A stretch of 64,000 nucleotides of DNA from Flaviramulus sp. BrNp1-15 (GTDB lineage: Bacteria; Bacteroidota; Bacteroidia; Flavobacteriales; Flavobacteriaceae), in assembly GCF_022259695.1 (NCBI RefSeq), contig NZ_CP092099.1, positions 1,906,471-1,970,470 on the forward strand, written 5' to 3'. Made by a program: the position numbers and the translations under genes. How positions within the stretch are numbered: the stretch's first letter is position 1; each line of letters opens with the position of its first letter. Below, piece by piece: positions 25,995-34,216 of the stretch. The notes under the pieces are model-generated. The model saw only the letters and a program-made list of their open reading frames with translations. It did no database searches and was not told where the DNA came from.

Positions 25995-27382
25995 TAAATC
26001 AAGATACCATAGTCGCTTTAGCAACACCTTCTGGCGCTGGTGCAATTGCTGTTATACGTTTATCAGGTAAAGAAGCTATTTCTTTTGCAGATAGTTGTTT
26101 TAAATCGGTAAAAAGTAAAAAGTCATTAAAAAATCAAAAAACTCATACTATTCATTTAGGTCATATAGTTGATGGTAATAGAACAATTGACGAAGTTTTA
26201 GTATCCGTTTTTAAAAATCCAAACTCATATACTGGAGAAGATGTAGTTGAAATATCTTGTCATGGTTCAAATTACATTCAACAAGAAATCATTCAATTAT
26301 TTCTGCGACAAGGATGTAGAATGGCATCTGCAGGAGAGTTTACCTTGCGAGCCTTTTTAAATGGAAAGTTAGATTTAAGTCAAGCTGAAGCAGTAGCCGA
26401 TTTAATTGCAAGTGATAATGAAGCTTCTCACCAAATAGCAATGCAACAAATGCGTGGTGGTTTTTCTTCAGAAATTGCTAAACTTCGTGAAGAACTTTTA
26501 AATTTTGCATCTTTAATAGAATTAGAGCTAGATTTTGCAGAAGAAGATGTAGAATTTGCAGACAGAACTCAATTTAAAGAATTAATTGAACGTATTCGTT
26601 TTGTTTTAAAGCGATTAATTGATTCGTTTGCAGTAGGAAATGTGATTAAAAACGGAATTCCTGTTGCAATAGTAGGAGAGCCTAACGTAGGTAAATCTAC
26701 ACTTTTAAACGCACTCTTAAATGAAGAACGCGCCATTGTAAGTGAGATAGCAGGAACAACCAGAGATACTATTGAAGATGAAATTTCAATAGGAGGTATA
26801 GGGTTTAGGTTTATTGATACTGCTGGTATTCGTGAAACGGAAGATGTTGTAGAGAGTATTGGAATTAAAAAAACCTTTGAGAAAATTGAACAAGCCCAAG
26901 TTGTAATTTATTTATTTGATAGTACTAAGTTTGAATCACAATGCAATTTATTTAAAGTAGAACTTGAAAAAATAAAAAATAAATACCCTTTAAAACCACT
27001 TATAATTCTTGCTAATAAAGTTGATAAAATTGATGATACTCAACTTGCCAAAATGCAAGAGGAAATTACAGATATTAAGTTTTTATCAGCTAAAACAGGT
27101 TTTGGAGTAGAGCAATTAACCAGTACATTATTGAATTTAATAAACACTGGGGCGTTACGAAATAATGAAACCATTGTAACAAATTCTAGACATTATGATG
27201 CTTTATTAAAAGCTTTTGAAGAAATAGATAAAGTTAAAGAAGGTCTAGAAACAGGTTTGTCTGGAGATTTATTAGCAATAGACATTCGTCAGGCTCTATA
27301 TCATTTTGGTGAAATTACTGGAGAAATCACAAGCGACGATTTATTAGGGAATATTTTCGCTAATTTCTGTATCGGGAAGTAA
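25991..27382 (+). CDS. mnmE: tRNA modification GTPase MnmE
   Basis: The protein has 463 residues. The N-terminal folate-binding domain (DTIVALATPSGAGAIAVIRLSG) precedes a helical domain containing a G domain with GEPNVGKST, the TTRDT switch, DTAG and NKVD. The tail ends FCIGK, carrying the C-terminal cysteine that is conserved in the family. With MnmG it installs the cmnm5 group on wobble U34 of certain tRNAs. The last six codons are the left attachment site of the mobile element, and the insertion leaves the protein intact. Confidence 0.97.
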   Translation: MINQDTIVALATPSGAGAIAVIRLSGKEAISFADSCFKSVKSKKSLKNQKTHTIHLGHIVDGNRTIDEVLVSVFKNPNSYTGEDVVEISCHGSNYIQQEIIQLFLRQGCRMASAGEFTLRAFLNGKLDLSQAEAVADLIASDNEASHQIAMQQMRGGFSSEIAKLREELLNFASLIELELDFAEEDVEFADRTQFKELIERIRFVLKRLIDSFAVGNVIKNGIPVAIVGEPNVGKSTLLNALLNEERAIVSEIAGTTRDTIEDEISIGGIGFRFIDTAGIRETEDVVESIGIKKTFEKIEQAQVVIYLFDSTKFESQCNLFKVELEKIKNKYPLKPLIILANKVDKIDDTQLAKMQEEITDIKFLSAKTGFGVEQLTSTLLNLINTGALRNNETIVTNSRHYDALLKAFEEIDKVKEGLETGLSGDLLAIDIRQALYHFGEITGEITSDDLLGNIFANFCIGK

Positions 27383-27384
27383 CT
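27368..27384 (+). repeat. attL core, left direct repeat of the mobile element
   Basis: TGTATCGGGAAGTAACT covers the CIGK-stop end of mnmE. A 17-bp copy with a single G-to-A change lies at the right end of the element and would also encode CIGK-stop. The same gene end is used by SGI1-type islands in Proteobacteria (established knowledge). Confidence 0.82.
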
Positions 27385-27507
27385 TACTTTCTTTTATTTG
27401 TTAATGAATTGATTTTATTGACTTTACATAATTTAATCTTCTTTTATTTGTTGCTTTTTTGCTCTTTTTTAATTAAATTTGTTGTATATCTGTTGCCTTA
27501 AATACGG

Positions 27508-27521
27508 ATTTGTTGCCCAAA
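27508..27521 (+). repeat. Arm-like repeat near the left end
   Basis: ATTTGTTGCCCAAA is identical to a site near the right end in the same orientation. Here it sits inside a 17-bp inverted repeat (GATTTG and CAAATC). Related TTTGTTGC strings recur between 27391 and 27500. These look like recombinase or excisionase arm sites. Confidence 0.45.
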
Positions 27522-27599
27522 TCTGTTGGCGATAAGATTGGCGAAATGATGCACCATATTGCCCCACGTTGCACCATAACGCTACATAAAGCACCATTT

Positions 27600-27965
27600 A
27601 TGAGCAGTAATTTATACATCCCAAAAACCTGTAAGCATTGCGGTAATGCTTTTACCGCACGTACAACAGTAACTAAATACTGTGGTGATACTTGCGCTAA
27701 AAAAGCTTATAAGGCACGTAAGCGTAAAGAAAAAATTCAAGCTACTCTTACAAAGGATATGCGGCAACAAAAAGAAGCTGTTCAAGTTTCCAATCCAAAT
27801 GCAGTAAACAATAAAGATTTTTTAAGTGTTACAGAAGCTTCTCAATTAATTGGTGTAAGTAGATGGACCATTCAAAGAATGATACAACAAGGACGTTTAA
27901 AAGCAGTTCCTTTTGGTAGAAAACGCATTGTTGCCAGATGGCAAATAGAAAACTTATTTAACTAA
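27600..27965 (+). CDS. Zinc-ribbon plus HTH_17 DNA-binding protein
   Basis: I choose the start at 27600 (MSSNLYIPKTCKHCG), giving 121 residues. An upstream in-frame ATG would add 30 residues that do not look conserved. An N-terminal CKHC...YCGDTC motif suggests a small zinc finger, followed by a basic linker and a C-terminal MerR/excisionase-type helix-turn-helix (LSVTEASQLIGVSRWTIQRMIQQGRLKAVPFGRKRIV). It is six bases upstream of the recombinase gene, so it may regulate it or act as a directionality factor. Confidence 0.78.
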   Translation: MSSNLYIPKTCKHCGNAFTARTTVTKYCGDTCAKKAYKARKRKEKIQATLTKDMRQQKEAVQVSNPNAVNNKDFLSVTEASQLIGVSRWTIQRMIQQGRLKAVPFGRKRIVARWQIENLFN

Positions 27966-27971
27966 TCTCTT

Positions 27972-29066
27972 ATGAAAGTAACTTTAAGACAACGCAAGAA
28001 GAACAATAAAATTAGTCTGTATTTAGATTACTATCATAAAGGAAAACGTAAAACCGAGTATTTACGCTTATACCTTACACCTAATCCTAAAACTAAAACC
28101 GAAAGAGAGGTTAATAAGAAAACCAAGCAATTAGCAGAAACTATTTGTGCGCAAAGACAGATAGAAATACAAAACGGCATCTATGGATTTCAAGACATCG
28201 AAAAGCTAAAAGGTAGTTTTATTACTTATGTTACAGCATTAGCAGAAAAGAAAAATACAAGTTCTGGTAACTATGGGAATTGGAACAGTATGCTAAAACA
28301 TTTAAAAAAGTTTTGTCCAACTGATGTTAGTTTTCAAGATATAGACAAATCATTTGTTGAGCGTTTCAAAGAGTATTTAGATAAAGATGCAATAGGTAGA
28401 GCAGGTAAGCAATTGTCTCAAAATTCAAAATATTCATATTTCGGGAAATTTTCAGCAGCATTAAAACAGGCTGTAAAGGATGGTATATTAAAAGTAAATC
28501 CTGCAAATGGTGTTGAATACTTTAAACAAGGCGAACCTCAACGAGAATTTTTAACGCTTGATGAATTACAAAAAGTAGTTAATACAGAATGTGAACTGCC
28601 TATTTTAAAGAATGCTTTTATTTTTTCAGCTTTAACCGGATTACGTTGGTCAGATATTGAAAAACTAATATGGTCAGAAATCCAGCACTCTAAAGAAATG
28701 GGATATTATATCAGATTTAGACAAAAGAAAACTAAAGGTGTTGAAACCTTACCAATATCAGACCAAGCAAGAAATTTATTAGGAGAAAAAGGTAATCCAG
28801 ATGATAAAGTGTTTGATGGTTTGCATTATAGTGCCTGGTCTAACTTAAAGCTACAACAATGGATGATGAAAGCAGGTATTACTAAAAATATAACCTTCCA
28901 TTGCGCGCGCCATACCTACGCTACCTTACAATTAACTTTGGGTACAGACATATATACAGTATCAAAATTATTAGGTCATAAAGAATTACGCACTACACAG
29001 ATATATGCTAAAGTAATTGACGATAAAAAGAAAGAAGCGGCTAACCGTATTCAACTGGATTTATAA
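27972..29066 (+). CDS. Tyrosine recombinase (element integrase)
   Basis: The protein has 364 residues: an arm-binding N-terminus, a SAM-like core-binding domain (about 80-180) and a catalytic domain. The catalytic set is visible: Arg225 in ALTGLRWSDI, a lysine around 252-255, His310 and Arg313 in FHCARHTYAT, His336 in LLGHKELRTT, and nucleophile Tyr345 in QIYAKV. It is of the Bacteroidota conjugative-transposon type. Its position next to mnmE fits an enzyme that recombines at the mnmE 3' end. Confidence 0.94.
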   Translation: MKVTLRQRKKNNKISLYLDYYHKGKRKTEYLRLYLTPNPKTKTEREVNKKTKQLAETICAQRQIEIQNGIYGFQDIEKLKGSFITYVTALAEKKNTSSGNYGNWNSMLKHLKKFCPTDVSFQDIDKSFVERFKEYLDKDAIGRAGKQLSQNSKYSYFGKFSAALKQAVKDGILKVNPANGVEYFKQGEPQREFLTLDELQKVVNTECELPILKNAFIFSALTGLRWSDIEKLIWSEIQHSKEMGYYIRFRQKKTKGVETLPISDQARNLLGEKGNPDDKVFDGLHYSAWSNLKLQQWMMKAGITKNITFHCARHTYATLQLTLGTDIYTVSKLLGHKELRTTQIYAKVIDDKKKEAANRIQLDL

Positions 29067-30013
29067 TGAAAGGAAGTGTATTTTCAAGTTTGGTTTCTAT
29101 AACCAATGGCTTACATAGAGATAATAGACAAAAAAAGGATTTTAAATACCTACTGTCTGATTTTAAATTGAATCCAAAAGCCAATAATGCAGTTTTTAAA
29201 GTAAACTTTAAAAAGCCTTTAAATGCGAAAAAAGAATACTACCAAAAGGTAATATTTAATGAAACAGAAAATACAGTAGCATCTTTTGTAAAGGAATTTC
29301 CTAAAAATGCAACTACATCAGAAAATAAATATAGCTTTACTATTCTTCTTAATAAATTTGATAAGTACTTAAATGACATTGCAACTTATATCAATAAAAG
29401 AGGAATAACAGCAGATTTAAATAATGATGACAATCATATCATAAACTACTTAAAAGTGTCTGCTATAAGATTGTATGCTGAACTACAAGAGCAATACGGT
29501 CAGTTTTCAGAAAACACAACATTTTCTATTTCAGAAATTGCAGAAAAATACTTTAATGATGAAACTTTTGATGTTAATGTGATAGAAAAGAGCACCACTA
29601 AAAAAGTTGCTACCAAAAAAACATCAAAAACGAAAGCAAAACCAAAGACTTCTTTCGGATATAAAAGTAATGACACTTCAACTTTGCTAACTGTGCTCAA
29701 ACTGGTAAATCTAAAAATAGATTTGTTAGATAACCGTACAACTGTAGAACAGTTGCACGAACTCTTATTAGCAAAAGATTTCACAAATACAGAATCGCAA
29801 ATTTATCTTCAATGCGAGACGACACAGTTTAGTTACCTTGTAACAAAACTTAAACCATTTTTTATTTATTTCAATCCTACGGCAATAGAACGTTCTGGAA
29901 AATTTGTTACCAAAACAGGTACGCTATTAAAGGCTAATAATCTTCACAAAAACAAAGTTCATAACCCAAAAGAAAAGGAAGAAATAGATAAAATTATCCA
30001 ACAACTGCAATAA
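29066..30013 (+). CDS. Hypothetical element protein
   Basis: The protein has 315 residues; its start overlaps the last base of the integrase gene's stop codon. The N-terminal half is predicted mixed alpha/beta. A Lys/Thr-rich linker (TTKKVATKKTSKTKAKPKTS, about 177-196) separates a C-terminal domain with QCETTQFSYLVTKLKPFFIYFNPTAIERSGKF, which looks like a small DNA-binding fold seen in other Bacteroidota element proteins. I do not assign a family. Tight linkage with the integrase suggests a role in excision or its control. Confidence 0.6.
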   Translation: MKGSVFSSLVSITNGLHRDNRQKKDFKYLLSDFKLNPKANNAVFKVNFKKPLNAKKEYYQKVIFNETENTVASFVKEFPKNATTSENKYSFTILLNKFDKYLNDIATYINKRGITADLNNDDNHIINYLKVSAIRLYAELQEQYGQFSENTTFSISEIAEKYFNDETFDVNVIEKSTTKKVATKKTSKTKAKPKTSFGYKSNDTSTLLTVLKLVNLKIDLLDNRTTVEQLHELLLAKDFTNTESQIYLQCETTQFSYLVTKLKPFFIYFNPTAIERSGKFVTKTGTLLKANNLHKNKVHNPKEKEEIDKIIQQLQ

Positions 30014-30015
30014 AA

Positions 30016-30046
30016 AACAGTAAGAATAGTAAGAAACCTTACTGTT
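30016..30046. other. Hairpin after the integrase unit
   Basis: AACAGTAAG and CTTACTGTT form a 9-bp perfect stem around 13 bases, three bases after the stop codon. There is no T-run, so it may be a processing or weak termination signal. Confidence 0.4.
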
Positions 30047-30125
30047 GTCTTACCCTTGTTTTACACTCTTACTAAAATCGAGAAGCCAATTTTGAACCTT
30101 TGTCCTGTTCTTGAAAACCAAGAAT

Positions 30126-30143
30126 GACATTTGGCCAGATGTC
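30126..30143. promoter_or_regulatory. 18-bp near-perfect palindrome upstream of the HTH/primase operon
   Basis: GACATTTGGCCAGATGTC has one mismatched pair in 18 bp and is 30 bp before the first gene of the operon running to 33409. It is a good candidate for an operator bound by one of the element's own HTH proteins. Confidence 0.5.
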
Positions 30144-30173
30144 CATTTACTATAAACTAAAATTTTATTAGTT

Positions 30174-30473
30174 ATGGACGAAATATTAGAACGTCTCAAA
30201 ATTATTGAACAGCACGTTTTAGACAGAAACATTATTGTAAAAAACGTATTGAGCTTCAACGAAGCGTGTAAGTTTTTGGAATTATCACAATCCCATTTAT
30301 ACAAACTTACAAGTACAGGAACCATTCCACATTATAAACCGAATGGAAAGAAAATTTATTTTAACAGAGTCGAATTAGAAGAATGGTTATTAAGTAACCG
30401 TGTTGATTCACAAGATGAAATCGAACAGCAAGCTGCCGATTACCTAATTAAGAAAGGAGCGGTGAAGTTATGA
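30174..30473 (+). CDS. HTH_17 excisionase-like protein 1
   Basis: The protein has 99 residues. The excisionase/MerR-type helix-turn-helix (LSFNEACKFLELSQSHLYKLTSTGTIPHYKPNGKKIYFNRVELEEWL) occupies residues about 22-70. Paired small HTH_17 genes ahead of a primase-like gene are usual in Bacteroidota mobile elements. Its stop codon overlaps the next start by 4 bases. Confidence 0.85.
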   Translation: MDEILERLKIIEQHVLDRNIIVKNVLSFNEACKFLELSQSHLYKLTSTGTIPHYKPNGKKIYFNRVELEEWLLSNRVDSQDEIEQQAADYLIKKGAVKL

Positions 30474-30766
30474 CTGAAATAATCGATTTAATCTTGGCAC
30501 TCTCGCAAGATATCAAGGACTTAAAAGCACGTATCGAATTGTTGCGACAATCGAGAGCAGAAGTATTAAAGGATACGTGGATAGACAATCAAGATGTATT
30601 GCAGACTTTACATATTAGTAAGCGTACGTTGCAAACTTTAAGAACCAATGGCACTTTGCCTTACAGCAAAGTAAAAGGTAAATTTTACTATAGAGTTGCT
30701 GACATAGAGCAATTGCTTCAAGATAACTACTACAACCATAATTTCAAGCAAGATGGAAATAAGTAG
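30470..30766 (+). CDS. HTH_17 excisionase-like protein 2
   Basis: The protein has 98 residues. An N-terminal helix (DLILALSQDIKDLKARIELLRQ) precedes an HTH_17 domain (WIDNQDVLQTLHISKRTLQTLRTNGTLPYSKVKGKFYYRVADIEQLL). It overlaps the genes on both sides. It is probably a recombination directionality factor or a local regulator; which of the two HTH proteins does which cannot be told. Confidence 0.83.
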   Translation: MTEIIDLILALSQDIKDLKARIELLRQSRAEVLKDTWIDNQDVLQTLHISKRTLQTLRTNGTLPYSKVKGKFYYRVADIEQLLQDNYYNHNFKQDGNK

Positions 30767-31661
30767 AGAAGCAATTTTAGACAAAACACATTATGGCTTA
30801 AAGATTTATGCCTATGTGTTAAGACAGTATTATCCTGATACAACAGTCCTTTCCGTAAAAGGAAGGGACTGCGGGATAACTCGTAACCCATTTAATGGTG
30901 GAAAAGAAACTTTACGGATTCATATTGATGGAGTGATTGCAACCCATAGAGATACCGAACTAAAAACCTTTAACGGTGATGTATTTGAATTTGCCAAATA
31001 TCATTTTAAAACTATTGATGAAGCTGATTTATTGCAGAAAATAAATGAAGCAGTACATCTGAATTTAGAAATCAAAGAAAATGACGAGTTAGAATGGTTA
31101 AACGAACCAGACGATACCTGGTATGCTTACTGTAGCTTTTTCAAAGCACCTGTTCGTAATGTATTTCCTGCGGAAACATTGCGACTGCATCAAATATTTG
31201 CATTAATCACAAGTGATAAATACAAAAGGATTACTGAAGAATTAAGAGCAATTACCAATGTAAAAGAAGCACGTAAATTCAAAGTAAATCGCTTTGATTA
31301 CGTAACACTTTCAGGAACATTTGAAAAACGAAGTGATAACAATTTGCTAAAGCATTCTAATCTATTAACGATTGATTTTGACCATTTAGAGAATTTACAA
31401 GAGTTAAGAACACAACTCTTAAATGATGAATATTTTGAAACCGAAATGCTATTCATATCACCATCTGGTGATGGTTTAAAATGGATTATTAGAATAGATG
31501 TTTCAGAAGTATCACATTCAGAATATTTCACAGCAGTAGCAAATTACATTAAACACAATTATAACATTGAGGTTGACCAGTCAGGTAAAGACGTTTCCAG
31601 AGCGTGTTTTTTACCATATGACCCAACAGCCTTTCTACATAAAAGACATCAAGCATTATGA
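30753..31661 (+). CDS. BT4734/VirE N-terminal-domain primase-like protein
   Basis: The protein has 302 residues. The N-terminal part (YGLKIYAYVLRQYYPDTTVLSVKGRDCGITRNPFNGGKETLRI) may be a degenerate zinc/CHC2-like region. The C-terminal half has the BT4734-like pattern TIDFDHLEN, LFISPSGDGLKWIIRID and DVSRACFLPYDP, related to archaeo-eukaryotic primase folds. It overlaps the DUF3987 gene by 4 bases, and together they resemble the usual split primase/ATPase replication module of these elements. Confidence 0.8.
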   Translation: MEISREAILDKTHYGLKIYAYVLRQYYPDTTVLSVKGRDCGITRNPFNGGKETLRIHIDGVIATHRDTELKTFNGDVFEFAKYHFKTIDEADLLQKINEAVHLNLEIKENDELEWLNEPDDTWYAYCSFFKAPVRNVFPAETLRLHQIFALITSDKYKRITEELRAITNVKEARKFKVNRFDYVTLSGTFEKRSDNNLLKHSNLLTIDFDHLENLQELRTQLLNDEYFETEMLFISPSGDGLKWIIRIDVSEVSHSEYFTAVANYIKHNYNIEVDQSGKDVSRACFLPYDPTAFLHKRHQAL

Positions 31662-33409
31662 CAAAAATATTTAACCCAAAAGATTGGTTAGAAGTTCCTA
31701 AAGAGCAACCTCAACCAAAAAGCAACACGGCAACAACTAATGTTGTTGCTGTTGCTGATAACGACATTGAATCCTACATTTCAGCAATCGAGCAATCAGG
31801 TTTGGACATAACAGGAAACTATGCAACTTGGAGAGATTTAGGTTTTGCTTTAGCTGAAGAATATGGAGAAACAGGAAGAGATTATTTCCACCGAATAAGC
31901 AAAAACTATGCGGGCTATGATTCAAAAGAATGTGATGAACAATTCAACAAATGCTTAAATGCAAAAGGACACGGAATTACTATTGCTACCTTTTACCATA
32001 ACGCACATCAATCAGGTATCAAACCGACCAAACAACAGTACAACAACGAAGTTGCAACAAACGTTGCAACTATTGTTGATACACCCAACCAAGCAATGCC
32101 AACAATACCGGATGAGGTATTTAATACCTTACCGCAGTTTTTACAACAAGTTGTAAATCCAGCGAGCAGTCAAGAGGAAAAGGACATTTTGTTGTTAGGA
32201 GCTTTAACGGCTTTTAGTGCCTGCTTTCCTAAACTCTTTGGTATCTACGACCAACGTAAGGTGTTTGCTAATTTATATCTTTTTGTAACTGCACCTGCAT
32301 CTGCAGGTAAAGGCAGGCTTAATCAAATTAAAAAGTTGGTAGAACCTGTTCACAAGTTAAAACGTGAGCAAGCCAAAGTTCTAAAGCAACAATTTAATAC
32401 AGAAATGGCAACTTATAATATGAACAAGGGTAAAGATGAAAACTTGGAAAAACCAAGTAAACCACCAGAAAGAATGCTGTTTATTCCTGCCAACAATAGT
32501 GTAACAGGCGTATATCAATTAATTTCTGATAATGATGGTAGAGGATTAATTTTTGAAACCGAAGGAGATACATTAGCACAAGCCTTTAAAAGCGATTATG
32601 GCAACTATTCAGATGGTTTTCGTAAAGCTTTCCATCACGAAACAATCAGCTATTATCGCAGAACAGATAGAGAATATGTAGATATTGAAAAACCGTGTTT
32701 ATCAACCGTATTATCTGGAACACCAAAGCAAGTAGCAACCTTGATTCCCAATGCAGAAAATGGTTTGTTTAGTCGCTTTATGTTCTATTATATGAATATA
32801 AAACCCACGTGGAAAAATGTATTTCAAAATAGCAGTAATGTTGGTTTAGATGATTATTACACGCAATTAGGTAATGAGTTTTTACAGTTATACAAAACCC
32901 TAAAGAATAACCCAGAAATTGAAGTAAGATTAACAGTTCAACAGCAACAAAAATTCAACTCATTTTTTGAGTCTTTACAAACCAAATACATTAATCTTCA
33001 ACCCGAAGAATACATTGCAACCATTAGACGATTAGGCTTGATTGCATTTCGGTTAATGATGCTATTTACAGCATTTCGTATTATGGAAGATGGGGATGTA
33101 AATGCCACAAAAGAATGTGAGGATATTGATTTTCAAAATGCATTAGCAATCATTTCAATTTTAGTGAAGCACAGTAGTAAGGTGTTTAACGACTTACCAA
33201 TTGAGCAAAAAGCAATAAAACGCTTAAATAGAAAAGAACGTTTTTTAGAGAGTTTACCAAAGCAGTTTAATAGACAAGATTATTTGGATTTAGCCACAAA
33301 ACAAAACATACCACACAAAACAGCAGAAGGGTATATTACGAAATTTGTTGAGGCTGGATTAATACATCGCGAAGCTCATAATTTGTATTCAAATCCTGCA
33401 AGAAGTTGA
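31658..33409 (+). CDS. PriCT-2 / DUF3987 helicase-like protein
   Basis: The protein has 583 residues. An N-terminal primase C-terminal-2 domain (ESYISAIEQSGLDITGNYATWRDLGFALAEEYGETGRDYF) is followed by DUF3987 (EEKDILLLGALTAFSACFPKLFGIYD). A Walker-A-like APASAGKGRL lies around residue 210 and an acidic segment IFETEGDTLAQAF follows. It probably acts in replication of the excised circle. It is the last gene of the unit that starts at the first HTH_17 gene. Confidence 0.83.
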   Translation: MTKIFNPKDWLEVPKEQPQPKSNTATTNVVAVADNDIESYISAIEQSGLDITGNYATWRDLGFALAEEYGETGRDYFHRISKNYAGYDSKECDEQFNKCLNAKGHGITIATFYHNAHQSGIKPTKQQYNNEVATNVATIVDTPNQAMPTIPDEVFNTLPQFLQQVVNPASSQEEKDILLLGALTAFSACFPKLFGIYDQRKVFANLYLFVTAPASAGKGRLNQIKKLVEPVHKLKREQAKVLKQQFNTEMATYNMNKGKDENLEKPSKPPERMLFIPANNSVTGVYQLISDNDGRGLIFETEGDTLAQAFKSDYGNYSDGFRKAFHHETISYYRRTDREYVDIEKPCLSTVLSGTPKQVATLIPNAENGLFSRFMFYYMNIKPTWKNVFQNSSNVGLDDYYTQLGNEFLQLYKTLKNNPEIEVRLTVQQQQKFNSFFESLQTKYINLQPEEYIATIRRLGLIAFRLMMLFTAFRIMEDGDVNATKECEDIDFQNALAIISILVKHSSKVFNDLPIEQKAIKRLNRKERFLESLPKQFNRQDYLDLATKQNIPHKTAEGYITKFVEAGLIHREAHNLYSNPARS

Positions 33410-33529
33410 ATAAGGATTTTAAGGATTTAAGGATAAGAATAAAGTGGTTTCCTCAAATCCTTAACTTCCTCATTATCTGTTGATAACTGTTGATATCTTT
33501 TTCTTTATTCTTACTTTCCTTTGTTTAAA

Positions 33530-33553
33530 TTAGACAAAATTTGACAAGTCTAA
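33530..33553. promoter_or_regulatory. Inverted repeat upstream of the XRE/Argonaute operon
   Basis: TTAGAC and GTCTAA are separated by 12 bases and end 11 bp before the XRE start codon. The position suits autoregulation by the XRE protein. The arms are only 6 bp, so chance cannot be excluded. Confidence 0.4.
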
Positions 33554-33564
33554 ATAATTCTATT

Positions 33565-33858
33565 ATGGCGTTTGGAGAGTACATACGCTCATTGCGTGAA
33601 AAACGCAATTTGCTATTAAGAGAAATGGCTGCAAATCTAAATATGGATGTTGCATATTTAAGTAAGATAGAACGAGGAAATCGTATGGCAAGACGAGAGC
33701 AGGTAGTTGCGTTTGCAAAAACCTTAAAGGAAGACGAAAACGAATTAATTAAGCTATGGATGTCCGAGCAAATTGTATTAATGATTAAAAATGAAAAGGA
33801 GCGTACGGAAATCCTCAAAATAGCAGAAGAAAATTTAAATAGATTAACAAAAAAATAA
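33565..33858 (+). CDS. XRE-family HTH regulator
   Basis: The start at 33565 (MAFGEYIRSLREKRNLLLREMAANLNMDVAYLSKIERGNRMARREQV) gives 97 residues; an upstream TTG in frame lacks support. The Cro/CI-type HTH spans about 5-60 and is followed by a helix-rich dimerisation tail. Similar regulators head many defence operons. The next gene follows after five bases, so it probably controls the Argonaute operon and itself. Confidence 0.88.
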   Translation: MAFGEYIRSLREKRNLLLREMAANLNMDVAYLSKIERGNRMARREQVVAFAKTLKEDENELIKLWMSEQIVLMIKNEKERTEILKIAEENLNRLTKK

Positions 33859-33863
33859 TAACT

Positions 33864-34187
33864 ATGAAATATTTATATAACTCAAATGGCGATTGGATTG
33901 CATTTAAAATAGGTGCTTATTTATATAATTCTGATGCTGATTGGATAGGTTGGTTTCCTTGGGAAGATGAACACGCTGTCGATACTGAAGGTGAGTATTT
34001 AGGGAGCATATTCGATAACGATAGATTTTATAAAGTATCAAATTTTCCATATCGAGGATATCCCGGCTATCCGGGTTACCCAGGTTACCCGGGTTATCCA
34101 GGTTACCCAGGCTTTGCTGGATATTCCTCAAAACCAAGTGGTACGAAAGATTATAAACCAAAAGATTTAATTGATAAAGCAGAATAA
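33864..34187 (+). CDS. 4-fold beta-flower protein with GYP repeat tail
   Basis: The protein has 107 residues. The first 60 (YLYNSNGDWIAF, YLYNSDADWIGWF, AVDTEGEYLGSIF, DRFYKVSN) give four similar beta-hairpin units, matching the small 4-fold beta-flower domain as I recall it. Residues 65-82 are six GYP triplets, then FAGYSS and a charged tail. It is the second gene of the Argonaute operon, 5 bp after the XRE gene and 29 bp before the Argonaute gene. The domain's function is unknown to me; a small-ligand or nucleotide-sensing role would be speculation. Confidence 0.72.
   Translation: MKYLYNSNGDWIAFKIGAYLYNSDADWIGWFPWEDEHAVDTEGEYLGSIFDNDRFYKVSNFPYRGYPGYPGYPGYPGYPGYPGFAGYSSKPSGTKDYKPKDLIDKAE
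34056..34109 (+). repeat. Six 9-bp tandem repeats encoding GYP
   Basis: Six units of the form GGN-TAY-CCN vary only at third codon positions. The region is much more GC-rich than its surroundings. Copy number could vary by slippage, changing the tail length of the beta-flower protein. Confidence 0.85.
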
Positions 34188-34216
34188 ATAGAGGCTTAAA
34201 ATAAAAATAATAGTCT

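Noticed and set aside
34056-34109. Possible CRISPR or VNTR array
   Set aside because: The 9-bp units are contiguous without spacers and are in frame as GYP codons, so this is a coding tandem repeat.
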